NCBI GenBank assembly: GCA_051745305.1
Contig: JBNJDY010000008.1
Coordinates: 1 to 39,202, forward strand
Direction of reading: 5' to 3'
Length of the DNA stretch: 39,202 nt
From: Saliniplasma sp051745305
GTDB lineage: Archaea > Thermoplasmatota > Thermoplasmata > Halarchaeoplasmatales > Halarchaeoplasmataceae
Shown: piece by piece, positions 8,386-16,413 of the stretch
Position numbering within the stretch: position 1 is the stretch's first letter
Layout: each line of letters starts with the position of its first letter
Notes under the pieces: generated by a model
The model's database searches: none
What the model was told of the DNA's origin: nothing
What the model saw: only the letters and a program-made list of their open reading frames with translations
Position numbers and translations under genes: made by a program

Positions 8386-11115
8386 TCATATCAATCCATA
8401 GCTTCTAATACTCTCTTTCTTATCCACACTGATCTCGTTTTTCACTAACTCCTTGTCATCAATTAATGGTATAAATTTATTTAGATCATCCGAAGTTAAG
8501 TCTAAGTCTACGATGAACACTATATCATCGTTTCCCGCATTTTCAACTGCTTTAGCAATGGCCTCTTCGTAATCTACGATAATCTCGGTTTCCTTTCCTT
8601 TAGACACAACTCCTTTTTGGATGTATTCTGTCATCTCCCCTAGTTCTCTACCTCTTAACTGTGCAGGGTTTTCTGTGATGATTATATCGTCGAACCATTT
8701 TGCCGCTTCTTTTCCGTATTCTTTAAGCGCATCATTCCCTCTATCGCCAACACCTGCGAACACCAAGATGTTTTTATCAGACTCTAGATGAGTAGAATAT
8801 TCTCCGAGCCCTCTCATAGCATCCGGATTGTGAGCGTAATCGAGAACAACGGAGATCGGTCCCAACTCGACTTTGTTCAATCTACCTGGGCTTAACTCTT
8901 CGCAAAGTTCGAAAGATTTCAATGCATCTATTATAGAGATCAGTGATATTCCCGACGAATAAGCTGCAGCTACTGCGGCAAGGGTATTCTCGACCATGAT
9001 CTCTGCACCACCCATAAGATAAGGTATGTGTTTAACATTTGAAATACAGACTGGATACCTATCGATATAGGCTACAAGAGCACCATCTTCATAAACGAAT
9101 GAAATCCCTTTCTTTTGGATGTGCTCATCTATGAGAGCATTTCTTTCAGTAGAAAATAGAACTATTCTACCTCTAGCCCTTTCCATCAATCTTTCCGCAA
9201 ATTCGTCCCTTGCGTTGATAACAGAAAATCCATTTGAATCCACAGATTCAGCAACTACAGATTTTATCCAGAATATATCTTCTTTATCCTGGATACCGTC
9301 ACAACCTATGTGATCCTCACCAACGTTAGTGATCACCCCGACGGAACACTTGTCGTATCCAATACCTCTTTTAACGATGCCACCTCTAGCTGTTTCCAGG
9401 ACTGCAAAGTCAACTTCTGGATTTTGAAGAACCATATTTGCACTCCATGGTCCGGTCGTGTCGCCTTCTTCTATAATCTCACCTCTCAAGTAAATCCCTC
9501 CGGTGACAGCTAGACCGGTATCATATCCCTCACATCTAGCGATCCATTCTACCAATCTAGCGGTAGTAGTTTTTCCATTAGTTCCAGTAATAGCAACTAA
9601 AGGTATACGTCCGTCCCCTTTAGGATACATATTTTCTATAATGTAGTCCCCAACGGGTACTGGAGTCCCATCCGACGGTGCTATGTGCATCCTTAATCCA
9701 GGACTGGTATTAACCTCGATGATACCCCATTTCATGCTGTTTTCGGGTAAAGTGATATTCTCAGCAATAATATCCACTCCCATAACGTCTAAATTGAGTA
9801 ATTTCGAGACCCTTTCGAGTTTCTTTTTTATTGAAGGATGAGTGATATCTGTATAATTCTCAGAAGTGCCACCAGTACTGATATTCCCTATCTCCCTTAG
9901 ATAGATTATCTCATCTTCACTTGGAACGTATTCGGGTGTATATCCGTTCCTTTTCAGGCACATCAGCTCTTCATCACCGAGTTTCAACTCAGTAAGAACA
10001 TAGGCATGACCTTCTCCACGCTCAGGTCTTTGATTCTCAATTTCTACAAGTTTTTTGACATTCGACTTCCCATCACCTACAACATGGGCTGGTATCCTCC
10101 TTGAAACACCTACTACTTTATGACCTACGATCAAGACTCGGAAATCGTCTCCGTCAAGGTACTGTTCAACTAATACATAGGGTGAAACATCTTTTGTGAT
10201 TTCATAACCTTCCTTCAACTCTTCCTCGTTTTCGAGATTTACCAGCACACCTTTTCCGTGGTGCCCATCTACAGGTTTGATAACAACTGGATAACCGATC
10301 CTTCCAGCCTCTTCTATAACGTCTTCTAGGGACCTACATAGACGCCCTATTGGAACTGGGAATCCGTAATTGTATAGTACGTCTTTACAGATATCCTTAT
10401 CTTTACCTAGATCTGAACCGATAACAGCTGTCTCTGACGTTACAGGCCCCCAAATCATCTTTCTATTCTTACCCCATCCAAGAGAGAAAAGGCTGTAGTC
10501 GTCATGTACTCTATTAAATGGTATGTTTCTTCTTTTTGCAGCCTCTAAAATAGTTTTAGTGCTCGGACCAAGTTTTCCTTCCTGGAATATATGTTCAGCC
10601 TCATCAAGTATCAGTTTTACCTCTTTTTCTAACTCTTCTATATCGGGGTCTTCATGGACTAGTTGATTGAATAAATAAACAGATTCCGAGATCGATAACA
10701 TCGCCAAATCCTCAACCTCGTATTCCATGATTATATTGTACAAACTACCTTTTTCTCTTCTAGCCTTACCAAAATACACCTTAGATCCTATGGTATTCTG
10801 GATAGCTATCGCCATGTGTTCGATAATATGTGCGGGATATGTTCCCTCGTACAATCTCTCGACAAACCCTCCTCTTCGATTTTTTGAACAGGTGTGTTCC
10901 TTTAATTCCGAAAGTATCGAAACCAACTTTTCTGCAAATTCAGGTGTGGAAGAAATATCAACCAGTCCACCAAGGTCTATAGTGACCTGTACCACTGGAA
11001 ACATAGCGTGAATATTAGGTCCTCTGAAGACTCTTTTTTCAACTATTTCGACTGCATTTACTTCTTCGTCTTTATTTTGTGCGAGAGTTATCGCTCTTGT
11101 ATTTGTTAAATTCAT
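8386..11115 (-). CDS. cphA: Cyanophycin synthetase homologue (CphA family)
   Basis: This 909-residue protein has the full CphA plan. An N-terminal domain opens with FRGPNIHAMFPVVQ. An ATP-grasp domain follows (about 240-490) with VVIKPVDGHHGKGVLVN and EVNTSPGLRMH. A Mur-ligase-like domain follows, with P-loop GTNGKTTT (511-518), NVGEDHIG and DYAHNPDAM (759-767). Known CphA adds aspartate with the ATP-grasp site and arginine with the Mur site, building the storage polymer multi-L-arginyl-poly-aspartate. The C-terminal motif usually written GDRRDEDI reads GDRGNDAL here, so the second amino acid may differ. No cyanophycinase is nearby. The start has an excellent ribosome binding site (AAAGGTGATCTAATG). 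Length matches CphA1. Family is certain; product identity in this archaeon is inferred. Confidence 0.93.
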   Translation of the reverse strand: MNLTNTRAITLAQNKDEEVNAVEIVEKRVFRGPNIHAMFPVVQVTIDLGGLVDISSTPEFAEKLVSILSELKEHTCSKNRRGGFVERLYEGTYPAHIIEHMAIAIQNTIGSKVYFGKARREKGSLYNIIMEYEVEDLAMLSISESVYLFNQLVHEDPDIEELEKEVKLILDEAEHIFQEGKLGPSTKTILEAAKRRNIPFNRVHDDYSLFSLGWGKNRKMIWGPVTSETAVIGSDLGKDKDICKDVLYNYGFPVPIGRLCRSLEDVIEEAGRIGYPVVIKPVDGHHGKGVLVNLENEEELKEGYEITKDVSPYVLVEQYLDGDDFRVLIVGHKVVGVSRRIPAHVVGDGKSNVKKLVEIENQRPERGEGHAYVLTELKLGDEELMCLKRNGYTPEYVPSEDEIIYLREIGNISTGGTSENYTDITHPSIKKKLERVSKLLNLDVMGVDIIAENITLPENSMKWGIIEVNTSPGLRMHIAPSDGTPVPVGDYIIENMYPKGDGRIPLVAITGTNGKTTTARLVEWIARCEGYDTGLAVTGGIYLRGEIIEEGDTTGPWSANMVLQNPEVDFAVLETARGGIVKRGIGYDKCSVGVITNVGEDHIGCDGIQDKEDIFWIKSVVAESVDSNGFSVINARDEFAERLMERARGRIVLFSTERNALIDEHIQKKGISFVYEDGALVAYIDRYPVCISNVKHIPYLMGGAEIMVENTLAAVAAAYSSGISLISIIDALKSFELCEELSPGRLNKVELGPISVVLDYAHNPDAMRGLGEYSTHLESDKNILVFAGVGDRGNDALKEYGKEAAKWFDDIIITENPAQLRGRELGEMTEYIQKGVVSKGKETEIIVDYEEAIAKAVENAGNDDIVFIVDLDLTSDDLNKFIPLIDDKELVKNEISVDKKESIRSYGLI

Positions 11116-11324
11116 TAGATCACCTTTGTAATCGTTGATCCTTCCTCGTGAATGGATATCTCCCTCTGTTTATATCTCATATCTGGAAGAATTGGCTAAA
11201 GGAACACGACCGTATATATATAGCTATCGGTTAAAGATATATAAATTCACGACAGCTAAATATATTAAGGACAAAAAATACACTATCCAAAAATTTATAT
11301 CTGCTTTGATTCTATTTTTACTTG
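11116..11324. promoter_or_regulatory. AT-rich divergent promoter region, cphA and nadM-pncC
   Basis: Two divergent units share these 209 bases. For nadM, TTTATAT at about 11294-11300 lies 25-30 bases before the ATG, predicting a leaderless message. For cphA, a minus-strand GATATAAAC near 11168-11176 predicts a leader of about 30 bases. In between (11210-11265) are further TATA-like runs and a small palindrome ATAGCTAT (about 11218-11225) that could be a regulator site. Only the two TATA boxes are reasonably supported. Confidence 0.5.
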
Positions 11325-12296
11325 ATGAGAGGATTGTTTATAGGAAGGTTCCAACCCTTCCACAAGGGTCACATGTCTGTTGTCGAGCAGATGACAGAAG
11401 AATGTGATTCCATCATCATCGGTGTTGGTAGTGCTCAGAAAGAGAGAGAGATAAATGATCCTTTATCTGGGGGAGAGCGAATAGATATCATAAAAACGGT
11501 ATTAAAAAACAGATCATCTTTACCTTTTGAGGTCTACCCGATCCCGGATATAAACTGCTATCCAGCATGGGTACATTACATCAAAGCAATACTACCTACC
11601 TTTGACAGAGTATACGCCAATTCATCGGTAGTACTGCGTCTTTTTGAAGAAACTAGGATCGAAACGGTCAAAGTCAAAGAAGTCAACAGAGAAGAGTACT
11701 CTGGAACTGAAATTAGAAGGAGGATCCTAGAAGGTGAAGATTGGAAACACCTTGTTCCCAAAGAAGTAACTGAATATTTGGAGGGGAAAGATATGAAAGG
11801 TATGTTAAAGCCAACCATAGGGATAAGTTCTGAAACCGAAAAGAAAGCCGCACACTTATTGACAAAAAACGACCACACTATTTCCACTGCAGAATCATGC
11901 ACGGGAGGTCTGATCGCACACAGACTAACAAATGTACCTGGCTCTTCAATGTATTTCTTATCAGGTCTAGTTACTTACAGTAACGAGGCTAAGATAGAAC
12001 ATCTAGGCGTGGATAAAAGTGATCTCCATGAGAAGGGTGCTGTAAGTGCAGAGGTAGCCTCACAGATGGCTGAAGGAGTTCGAAGGAAGATGGGTACAGA
12101 TATTGGTTTAGCTACTTCAGGTATTGCAGGGCCGGGTGGAGGTACTGAAGAAAAACCAGTAGGTACCGTTTACATGGCTTTGAGTGATAAAGAGAGAGTG
12201 CAATCAAAAAAATTTCATTTTTCAGGTAATCGATGGGAAGTGAAAGAACAAACATCTGAAAAGGCACTTCAATGGATCATAGAATATTTTGAGTAA
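11325..12296 (+). CDS. Fused NMN adenylyltransferase (NadM) and NMN amidase (PncC/CinA-C)
   Basis: This 323-residue protein joins two NAD enzymes. Residues 1 to about 160 are archaeal NadM: MRGLFIGRFQPFHKGH carries the nucleotidyltransferase HxGH site (13-16), and SGTEIRRRI is the second ATP motif. Residues from about 165 to the end are a CinA C-terminal/PncC domain, with STAESCTGGLIAHRLT (catalytic Ser/Thr region) and SGIAGPGGGT. NadM makes NAD or deamido-NAD from the mononucleotide and ATP; PncC deamidates NMN to nicotinate mononucleotide. A single chain could therefore recycle NMN into NAD synthesis. I used the ATG at 11325 rather than the TTG three bases earlier, because the TATA box fits a leaderless ATG. 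The fusion has no visible frameshift or internal stop. Confidence 0.92.
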   Translation: MRGLFIGRFQPFHKGHMSVVEQMTEECDSIIIGVGSAQKEREINDPLSGGERIDIIKTVLKNRSSLPFEVYPIPDINCYPAWVHYIKAILPTFDRVYANSSVVLRLFEETRIETVKVKEVNREEYSGTEIRRRILEGEDWKHLVPKEVTEYLEGKDMKGMLKPTIGISSETEKKAAHLLTKNDHTISTAESCTGGLIAHRLTNVPGSSMYFLSGLVTYSNEAKIEHLGVDKSDLHEKGAVSAEVASQMAEGVRRKMGTDIGLATSGIAGPGGGTEEKPVGTVYMALSDKERVQSKKFHFSGNRWEVKEQTSEKALQWIIEYFE

Positions 12297-12301
12297 ACTT
12301 T

Positions 12302-12661
12302 TTAGTCCATCAGGCCTATCCTTTTAGCTGCTTCGAAAATAGGTGTTTCGATATCTTCAAAATTTAATGAAGAGTTTACAATAACAGACAAAACCATCTT
12401 ACGACCGGCGTTAACGATTACAGTACTATATTCACTAGAATCGATACTTATTTTATCTAAAGGTTTTTTTCCAATCTCGGCATTCGCAGTTCTCCCAGCA
12501 CCCATCGCAGTGGCGCACATGATAGAGAATGTATTAGTGTTAACCTTTTCTGGTAAATCAGAAGCTATCGGGGTCCCGTCTTTATTCACCACAGCTGAGC
12601 CGTAAACACCTAGTTCAGCTAGTTCATCCAAGATATTCTCCAAATCTTCTATATTTACCAT
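12302..12661 (-). CDS. Roadblock/LC7 domain protein
   Basis: This 119-residue single-domain protein matches the Roadblock/LC7 fold: an N-terminal helix (LENILDELAELG), then GSAVVNKDGTPIASDLP, a central helix and a final strand/helix ending in AAKRIGLMD. Relatives (MglB, dynein light chains) dimerise and regulate small GTPases or serve as scaffolds. No Ras-like GTPase gene is next to it here. A GGGGAG ribosome binding site precedes the ATG. It is the last gene of a probable three-gene operon with the V4R and CBS proteins, which suggests a regulatory or signal-sensing job. The family is fairly secure; the partner is unknown. It ends 5 bases from the convergent NadM-PncC gene. Confidence 0.87.
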   Translation of the reverse strand: MVNIEDLENILDELAELGVYGSAVVNKDGTPIASDLPEKVNTNTFSIMCATAMGAGRTANAEIGKKPLDKISIDSSEYSTVIVNAGRKMVLSVIVNSSLNFEDIETPIFEAAKRIGLMD

Positions 12662-12671
12662 TTTCTCCCCT

Positions 12672-13076
12672 CTAAAACTTAACGTTTATATCAAAAACGC
12701 ATTCATCAGCACCTGTACTCTGACATTCTTTTTCTGTAACTTCTACTATGTTTCCCGTCCCTTTCCGATATATTAACGCTAACATACCTCTCATTTTATG
12801 GCATGTGGGATTATCAGATCCTTCATTGACCTCGATACACCCCTTCGATTTAGCCTGGGATTCACCCAGTTCAACTTCATCCGCCCATCCTCTAGCTTGT
12901 ATTATTTTAGCGGCTTTGATTCTAAAGTCGTCATTCTCCTGGACCACCTGCATTATACTTTCTCCTATGACCTTCCCTTCTCGGAAAAACAAACCTTCGT
13001 AGGCGGTGGACATGACTTCTTTATAAAATGACGCTATTTTTTGCAACTCCTCTTGAGATAATTTAACGAATTTCAT
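12672..13076 (-). CDS. V4R domain protein
   Basis: This 134-residue protein matches the V4R (4-vinyl reductase-like) domain, a small-molecule or metal-binding fold found in archaeal regulators and related to Bet3. The diagnostic C-terminal pattern is clear: CIEVNEGSDNPTCHKMRGML, then TEKECQSTGADECVFDI, with conserved cysteines that often bind zinc in this family. There is no DNA-binding domain, so it probably acts through its neighbours. I chose the ATG at 13076; a TTG three codons upstream is possible but its purine-rich box is too close. It lies between the CBS and Roadblock genes with short gaps, and all three are probably one operon. Ligand unknown. Confidence 0.82.
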   Translation of the reverse strand: MKFVKLSQEELQKIASFYKEVMSTAYEGLFFREGKVIGESIMQVVQENDDFRIKAAKIIQARGWADEVELGESQAKSKGCIEVNEGSDNPTCHKMRGMLALIYRKGTGNIVEVTEKECQSTGADECVFDINVKF

Positions 13077-13106
13077 TTGAGCCAACTCTCGCAGGATTCA
13101 AGTATT

Positions 13107-13670
13107 TCATCTGCATTCGGGACAGATTAATTCACTGTTTTCGGAGACAAGTCTATCTGAGTAAACTCCACAACTTTCACAGTATCCTGATATCTCACGT
13201 TCCCTTGGTTCACTGTACTCTTCTAACTCGTCCGGATGTTGTATTCTAGCGTATTCTCTGGTGATATCCATTAGGGCCGGTGATAATTCAAGAATGTCAT
13301 TCTCAGTGATCATCCCGATCATTTCTCCGTCCCTCGTGACAGGTAATCTTCGGATACCTTTTTCAGCCATGATTTTAGCACACTCCAGTATTGTTTTATT
13401 TCCTTCTATTGTGTTAACTGGAGTAGACATTATCTCTTGAACCGTAACCTCGGAGGGATTCAAACCTTCGGCTACTGTATCGAGGACTATATCGTTTTCA
13501 GTTATGATCCCCTCTATATCTTCTTTTTCATTCAAGACGATGAGACTACCAACATCTGCATCTTTCATAAGCTGAGCGGCTTTTCTAACCGTCTTATTTT
13601 TTCTAATGATTATAGGTGTGACCGACATCACATCTTGAATTTGAACGTCCGGATGTTCTAAAGTCTCCAT
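13107..13670 (-). CDS. CBS-pair protein with C-terminal zinc ribbon
   Basis: This 187-residue protein has two tandem CBS domains (about 10-65 and 75-130), seen in VQDVMSVTP-like and VQEIMSTPV starts and repeated GIITENDIV/GMITENDIL ends. CBS pairs bind adenosyl nucleotides and act as energy or ligand sensors. The tail (about 160-187) holds four cysteines, CESC (164, 167) and CPEC (183, 186), forming a zinc ribbon. The combination is a common archaeal stand-alone architecture, but its target is usually unknown. It is the first gene of the CBS-V4R-Roadblock set. TATA-like AATTTAAAC near 13703-13711 predicts a short leader. Domain calls are strong; function is inferred only as regulatory. Confidence 0.9.
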   Translation of the reverse strand: METLEHPDVQIQDVMSVTPIIIRKNKTVRKAAQLMKDADVGSLIVLNEKEDIEGIITENDIVLDTVAEGLNPSEVTVQEIMSTPVNTIEGNKTILECAKIMAEKGIRRLPVTRDGEMIGMITENDILELSPALMDITREYARIQHPDELEEYSEPREREISGYCESCGVYSDRLVSENSELICPECR

Positions 13671-13802
13671 TTTATCCCATATTAGTATAAAGAGTATAAC
13701 TGTTTAAATTTTTCGAAAGAAAAAATATGGTTAAAGGAAATCTTCTTCTGTTGAAAACTTTGAACTTCTAGTGAATAAAATTCGATACTATCTCATCTAA
13801 AA

Positions 13803-13812
13803 TACTTATATA
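13803..13812 (+). promoter_or_regulatory. TATA box for serS
   Basis: TACTTATATA lies about 34 bases before the serS ATG, predicting a transcript start roughly 8 bases upstream of the coding region. Confidence 0.5.
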
Positions 13813-13841
13813 GTTTTTAGATATACACATCCTAGGTAAAC

Positions 13842-15359
13842 ATGGAATTCGAACTTAAAGCAGTTCTTTCCTTCAGCGGAGAGATAGACGAGATCAAAGA
13901 TGATATAGATTCAGTTATATCCGAGGCAAATGATGATATTCTTAAAAGAGGTATTCCAAAAAATGTAGAGTCTGGTGGGGCTTCCGTGGTTGAACACAGT
14001 GTAGAGGGTAAAGATCTACATATAAAGATAATATCCGATAGATACGTTAGAGCACATGACGGGATCGTTCGTTTAAGGAAAACATTGAGCGAGAAAATGG
14101 GTAGAAAACATCACGTAGGTGTTAGGGCTGTCAAAATCGATCAATACCGTATCCGCTTCGAGTTGAAGGATGAACCAAAAAAGCAGATAGAATTGCCATA
14201 TGTTGACAATATTAATATCGACGGAAAAGAATGCGAGATATCTGTAACTAGTCTTTCGGAAGAACAACTTCAAAGAAACTTTGTAGATCGGATAATAAAT
14301 AGGATCAAAGAGAAGGTTCATCATCAATATTACGAAGGAAAAGAGGAGAAATGGGAATTAGTTTGGGAATCTAAGAAGAAAGATATCGTTTGGAATGAAG
14401 ATCCGACAAAAGTAATGGAAGAAAGGGGTTGGATAAAGAAAGGCCCAACCAAAGGTAAATGGTTTTATCGGCCTCAGGCTGCAAAGATATTGAAAACCAT
14501 GGAAAAGATAGCGGTATCCGAGGTCCTCAAACCTCTAGGCTTTGAAGAAATAATAGAGAGCATGATGGTGCCCTTCGACGTTTGGATCGATACAGGTCAC
14601 ATGGAAGGTATACCAAACGAAGCCTATTATATTTCAGAACCCAAAACAAGAGACCCTAAAGAGTGGGAAGAGATGATCGATGAGATCAAGATCTCTCGTG
14701 AGGTACCAATAGAAAAGTTAGATGAGATGACAACCGCTCCAAGAGCCGGAGTCTGTTATGCACAATGCCCAATAATTTATTGGTCTCTCAAGAACAGCAC
14801 CATATCCGATAGTAGCTTACCGGTGTTGATCTATGATAAAACATCTCCCAGCGCAAGGTATGAATCCGGTGGACGCCACGGTATAGAAAGAGTGGATGAA
14901 TTCCACCGTATAGAACCGGTATATATCGGTACAAGAGAGCAGTTGATAGATCTGAAAGAAAAACTTATCGAGAGGTATAAGTTCGTATTTGAAGAGATCT
15001 TAGAACTTGAATGGAGGATGGCTAATGTGACTCCCTTCTACCTTCAACAGGCGGGGGAAGAAGAAGAGAATGGTGAAACAGAATTAGGAACGGTTGACTT
15101 CGAAGCATATCTTCCCTATCGAGGATCTAGGGAACAAAGTGAATGGTTGGAGTTCCAGAATCTCTCTCTTTTCAAAAAGTATACAGAAACTTTCAACATC
15201 AAATCCCAAACTGAAGAACTTTACTCGGGATGTACAGGTATCGGCCTAGAAAGGTGGGCATCTGCCTTCCTGGCTCAGAAAGGTTTAGATTCCGAAAATT
15301 GGCCGGAAGAATTTGTAAAGAGGTTCGGGCATATGCCTAAAGGGATCGAATTACTTTAG
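13842..15359 (+). CDS. serS: Type-2 seryl-tRNA synthetase
   Basis: This 505-residue enzyme charges tRNA-Ser (and the tRNA-Sec precursor where present). It is the rare type-2 SerRS, structurally distinct from the common bacterial/eukaryotic form. Its N-terminal domain is an alpha/beta module rather than a long coiled coil (MEFELKAVLSFSGEIDEIK). The active site has an absolutely conserved zinc bound by two Cys and one Glu. Here Cys305 (RAGVCYAQCP), Glu358 (FHRIEPVYIG) and Cys464 (YSGCTGIGLERW) match Cys306, Glu355 and Cys461 of Methanosarcina barkeri. Length is normal. A TATA box close to the ATG suggests a short-leader, single-gene unit. Type-2 SerRS is known mainly from methanogens, a useful clue to lineage or to gene transfer. 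Confidence 0.95.
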   Translation: MEFELKAVLSFSGEIDEIKDDIDSVISEANDDILKRGIPKNVESGGASVVEHSVEGKDLHIKIISDRYVRAHDGIVRLRKTLSEKMGRKHHVGVRAVKIDQYRIRFELKDEPKKQIELPYVDNINIDGKECEISVTSLSEEQLQRNFVDRIINRIKEKVHHQYYEGKEEKWELVWESKKKDIVWNEDPTKVMEERGWIKKGPTKGKWFYRPQAAKILKTMEKIAVSEVLKPLGFEEIIESMMVPFDVWIDTGHMEGIPNEAYYISEPKTRDPKEWEEMIDEIKISREVPIEKLDEMTTAPRAGVCYAQCPIIYWSLKNSTISDSSLPVLIYDKTSPSARYESGGRHGIERVDEFHRIEPVYIGTREQLIDLKEKLIERYKFVFEEILELEWRMANVTPFYLQQAGEEEENGETELGTVDFEAYLPYRGSREQSEWLEFQNLSLFKKYTETFNIKSQTEELYSGCTGIGLERWASAFLAQKGLDSENWPEEFVKRFGHMPKGIELL

Positions 15360-15422
15360 TCCGAATCTACTTAATCCAACCAAAAAGTAGTTATATTAAT
15401 TATATTTACTTTCAATTTACCT

Positions 15423-15440
15423 TACCGACGTAGATCGGTA
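15423..15440. promoter_or_regulatory. Inverted repeat upstream of S3Ae gene
   Basis: TACCGA and TCGGTA form a perfect 6-base inverted repeat around a 6-base spacer. It abuts a TATA-like TATTATATG (about 15439-15447), where the B-recognition element would be expected. It could be an operator; chance is also possible. Confidence 0.35.
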
Positions 15441-15480
15441 TTATATGATTTAAAATCCTCAAGATTCAAGGAGAATTACC

Positions 15481-16398
15481 ATGGCTAGGCAAAAATCCAG
15501 GCGTGCAGGAAGACGTGTTAAAGATAAATGGAAATCAAAGAGCTGGTATAGAATAGTAGCTCCAGAAATGTTCGATGGAGCTGTTGTAGGAGAAACACCT
15601 GCTGCTGAACCCGAAGAACTGTTAGGAAGGACCGCTTCTATCAGTATGCAGGACTTAACCGGCGACTTTTCCAAAGTTCATATCAAAGCAGAATTTAAAG
15701 TGAACGGTGTAAGAGGAGGGGAGTGTGTGACCAGATTCATGGGTCATGACATGACCAGTGACTATATCAGGAGATTGACACGTAGAAGAAGGTCCAAGAT
15801 TGATTCGGTTTTCGATACGAGAACCAAAGAAGGTTATCAGGTAAGGATCAAGGTTTTATCAGTTACTGATAAGAGGATAAACTCTTCGATCAAACAATCA
15901 CTCAGAAAGAGGATGAAAGAAATATTGAATGAAGAGGTTCCAAAATCAACCTTGCCTGAACTTGTAAGTAAAATGATCTTCAGCAGTTTAGCGAAAAAGA
16001 TAAAGAAAGAAACAAAAGAGATCTATCCTTTGAAGAGGGTCGAGATACGTAAATCTGAAGTACGATCCGTTCCCAGCGACGAGGAACTCGACGAGAGGAT
16101 CATCAGTCAAGAAGAGTTGGATAAAGAAGCTGAAGAAAAAGAAGATGAAGAGACGTCCGAAGACGTAATAGAAGAGGTCAAGGAAGAAGAGAAAAATAAG
16201 ACCAAACCCGAAGTCATAAAGGAGTTCCAGGGGATAGAAGGCGTCGGTCCGACCATGGCAGAAAAGCTCTATGATGGAGGATACAAATCAACCGAAGAGT
16301 TAAAAGAAGCCACCAAAGAAGACCTTAAAGACGTTGAAGGAGTAGGTCCTGCATTCTCTAAAAAGATAATTAAAGCTCTTCATCCAGAAGAAGAATAA
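15481..16398 (+). CDS. rps3ae: Ribosomal protein S3Ae (eS1) with C-terminal helix-hairpin-helix domain
   Basis: Residues 1 to about 205 are a normal archaeal S3Ae, a small-subunit ribosomal protein: basic N-terminus ARQKSRRAGRRVKDKWKSKS, then WYRIVAPEMFDG and IRRLTRRRRSKIDSVFD. Standard archaeal S3Ae is about 200-220 residues, so about 90 residues are extra. The extra part is a strongly acidic linker (about 208-243), then a double helix-hairpin-helix (246-302) with paired GIEGVGPTMAEKL and DVEGVGPAFSKKI. Such HhH pairs bind nucleic acid backbones and occur as add-ons on some archaeal ribosomal proteins, such as L32e in halophiles. An AAGGAG ribosome binding site precedes the ATG. It is followed 15 bases later by tRNA-Met. 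The core call is certain. Confidence 0.95.
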   Translation: MARQKSRRAGRRVKDKWKSKSWYRIVAPEMFDGAVVGETPAAEPEELLGRTASISMQDLTGDFSKVHIKAEFKVNGVRGGECVTRFMGHDMTSDYIRRLTRRRRSKIDSVFDTRTKEGYQVRIKVLSVTDKRINSSIKQSLRKRMKEILNEEVPKSTLPELVSKMIFSSLAKKIKKETKEIYPLKRVEIRKSEVRSVPSDEELDERIISQEELDKEAEEKEDEETSEDVIEEVKEEEKNKTKPEVIKEFQGIEGVGPTMAEKLYDGGYKSTEELKEATKEDLKDVEGVGPAFSKKIIKALHPEEE

Positions 16399-16413
16399 TA
16401 TTTTGATCGCAAA

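Noticed and set aside
11135..11407. Plus-strand frame of 90 residues before and into nadM
   Set aside because: It is in a different frame from the certain NadM sequence, starts within the promoter region and encodes a low-complexity product.
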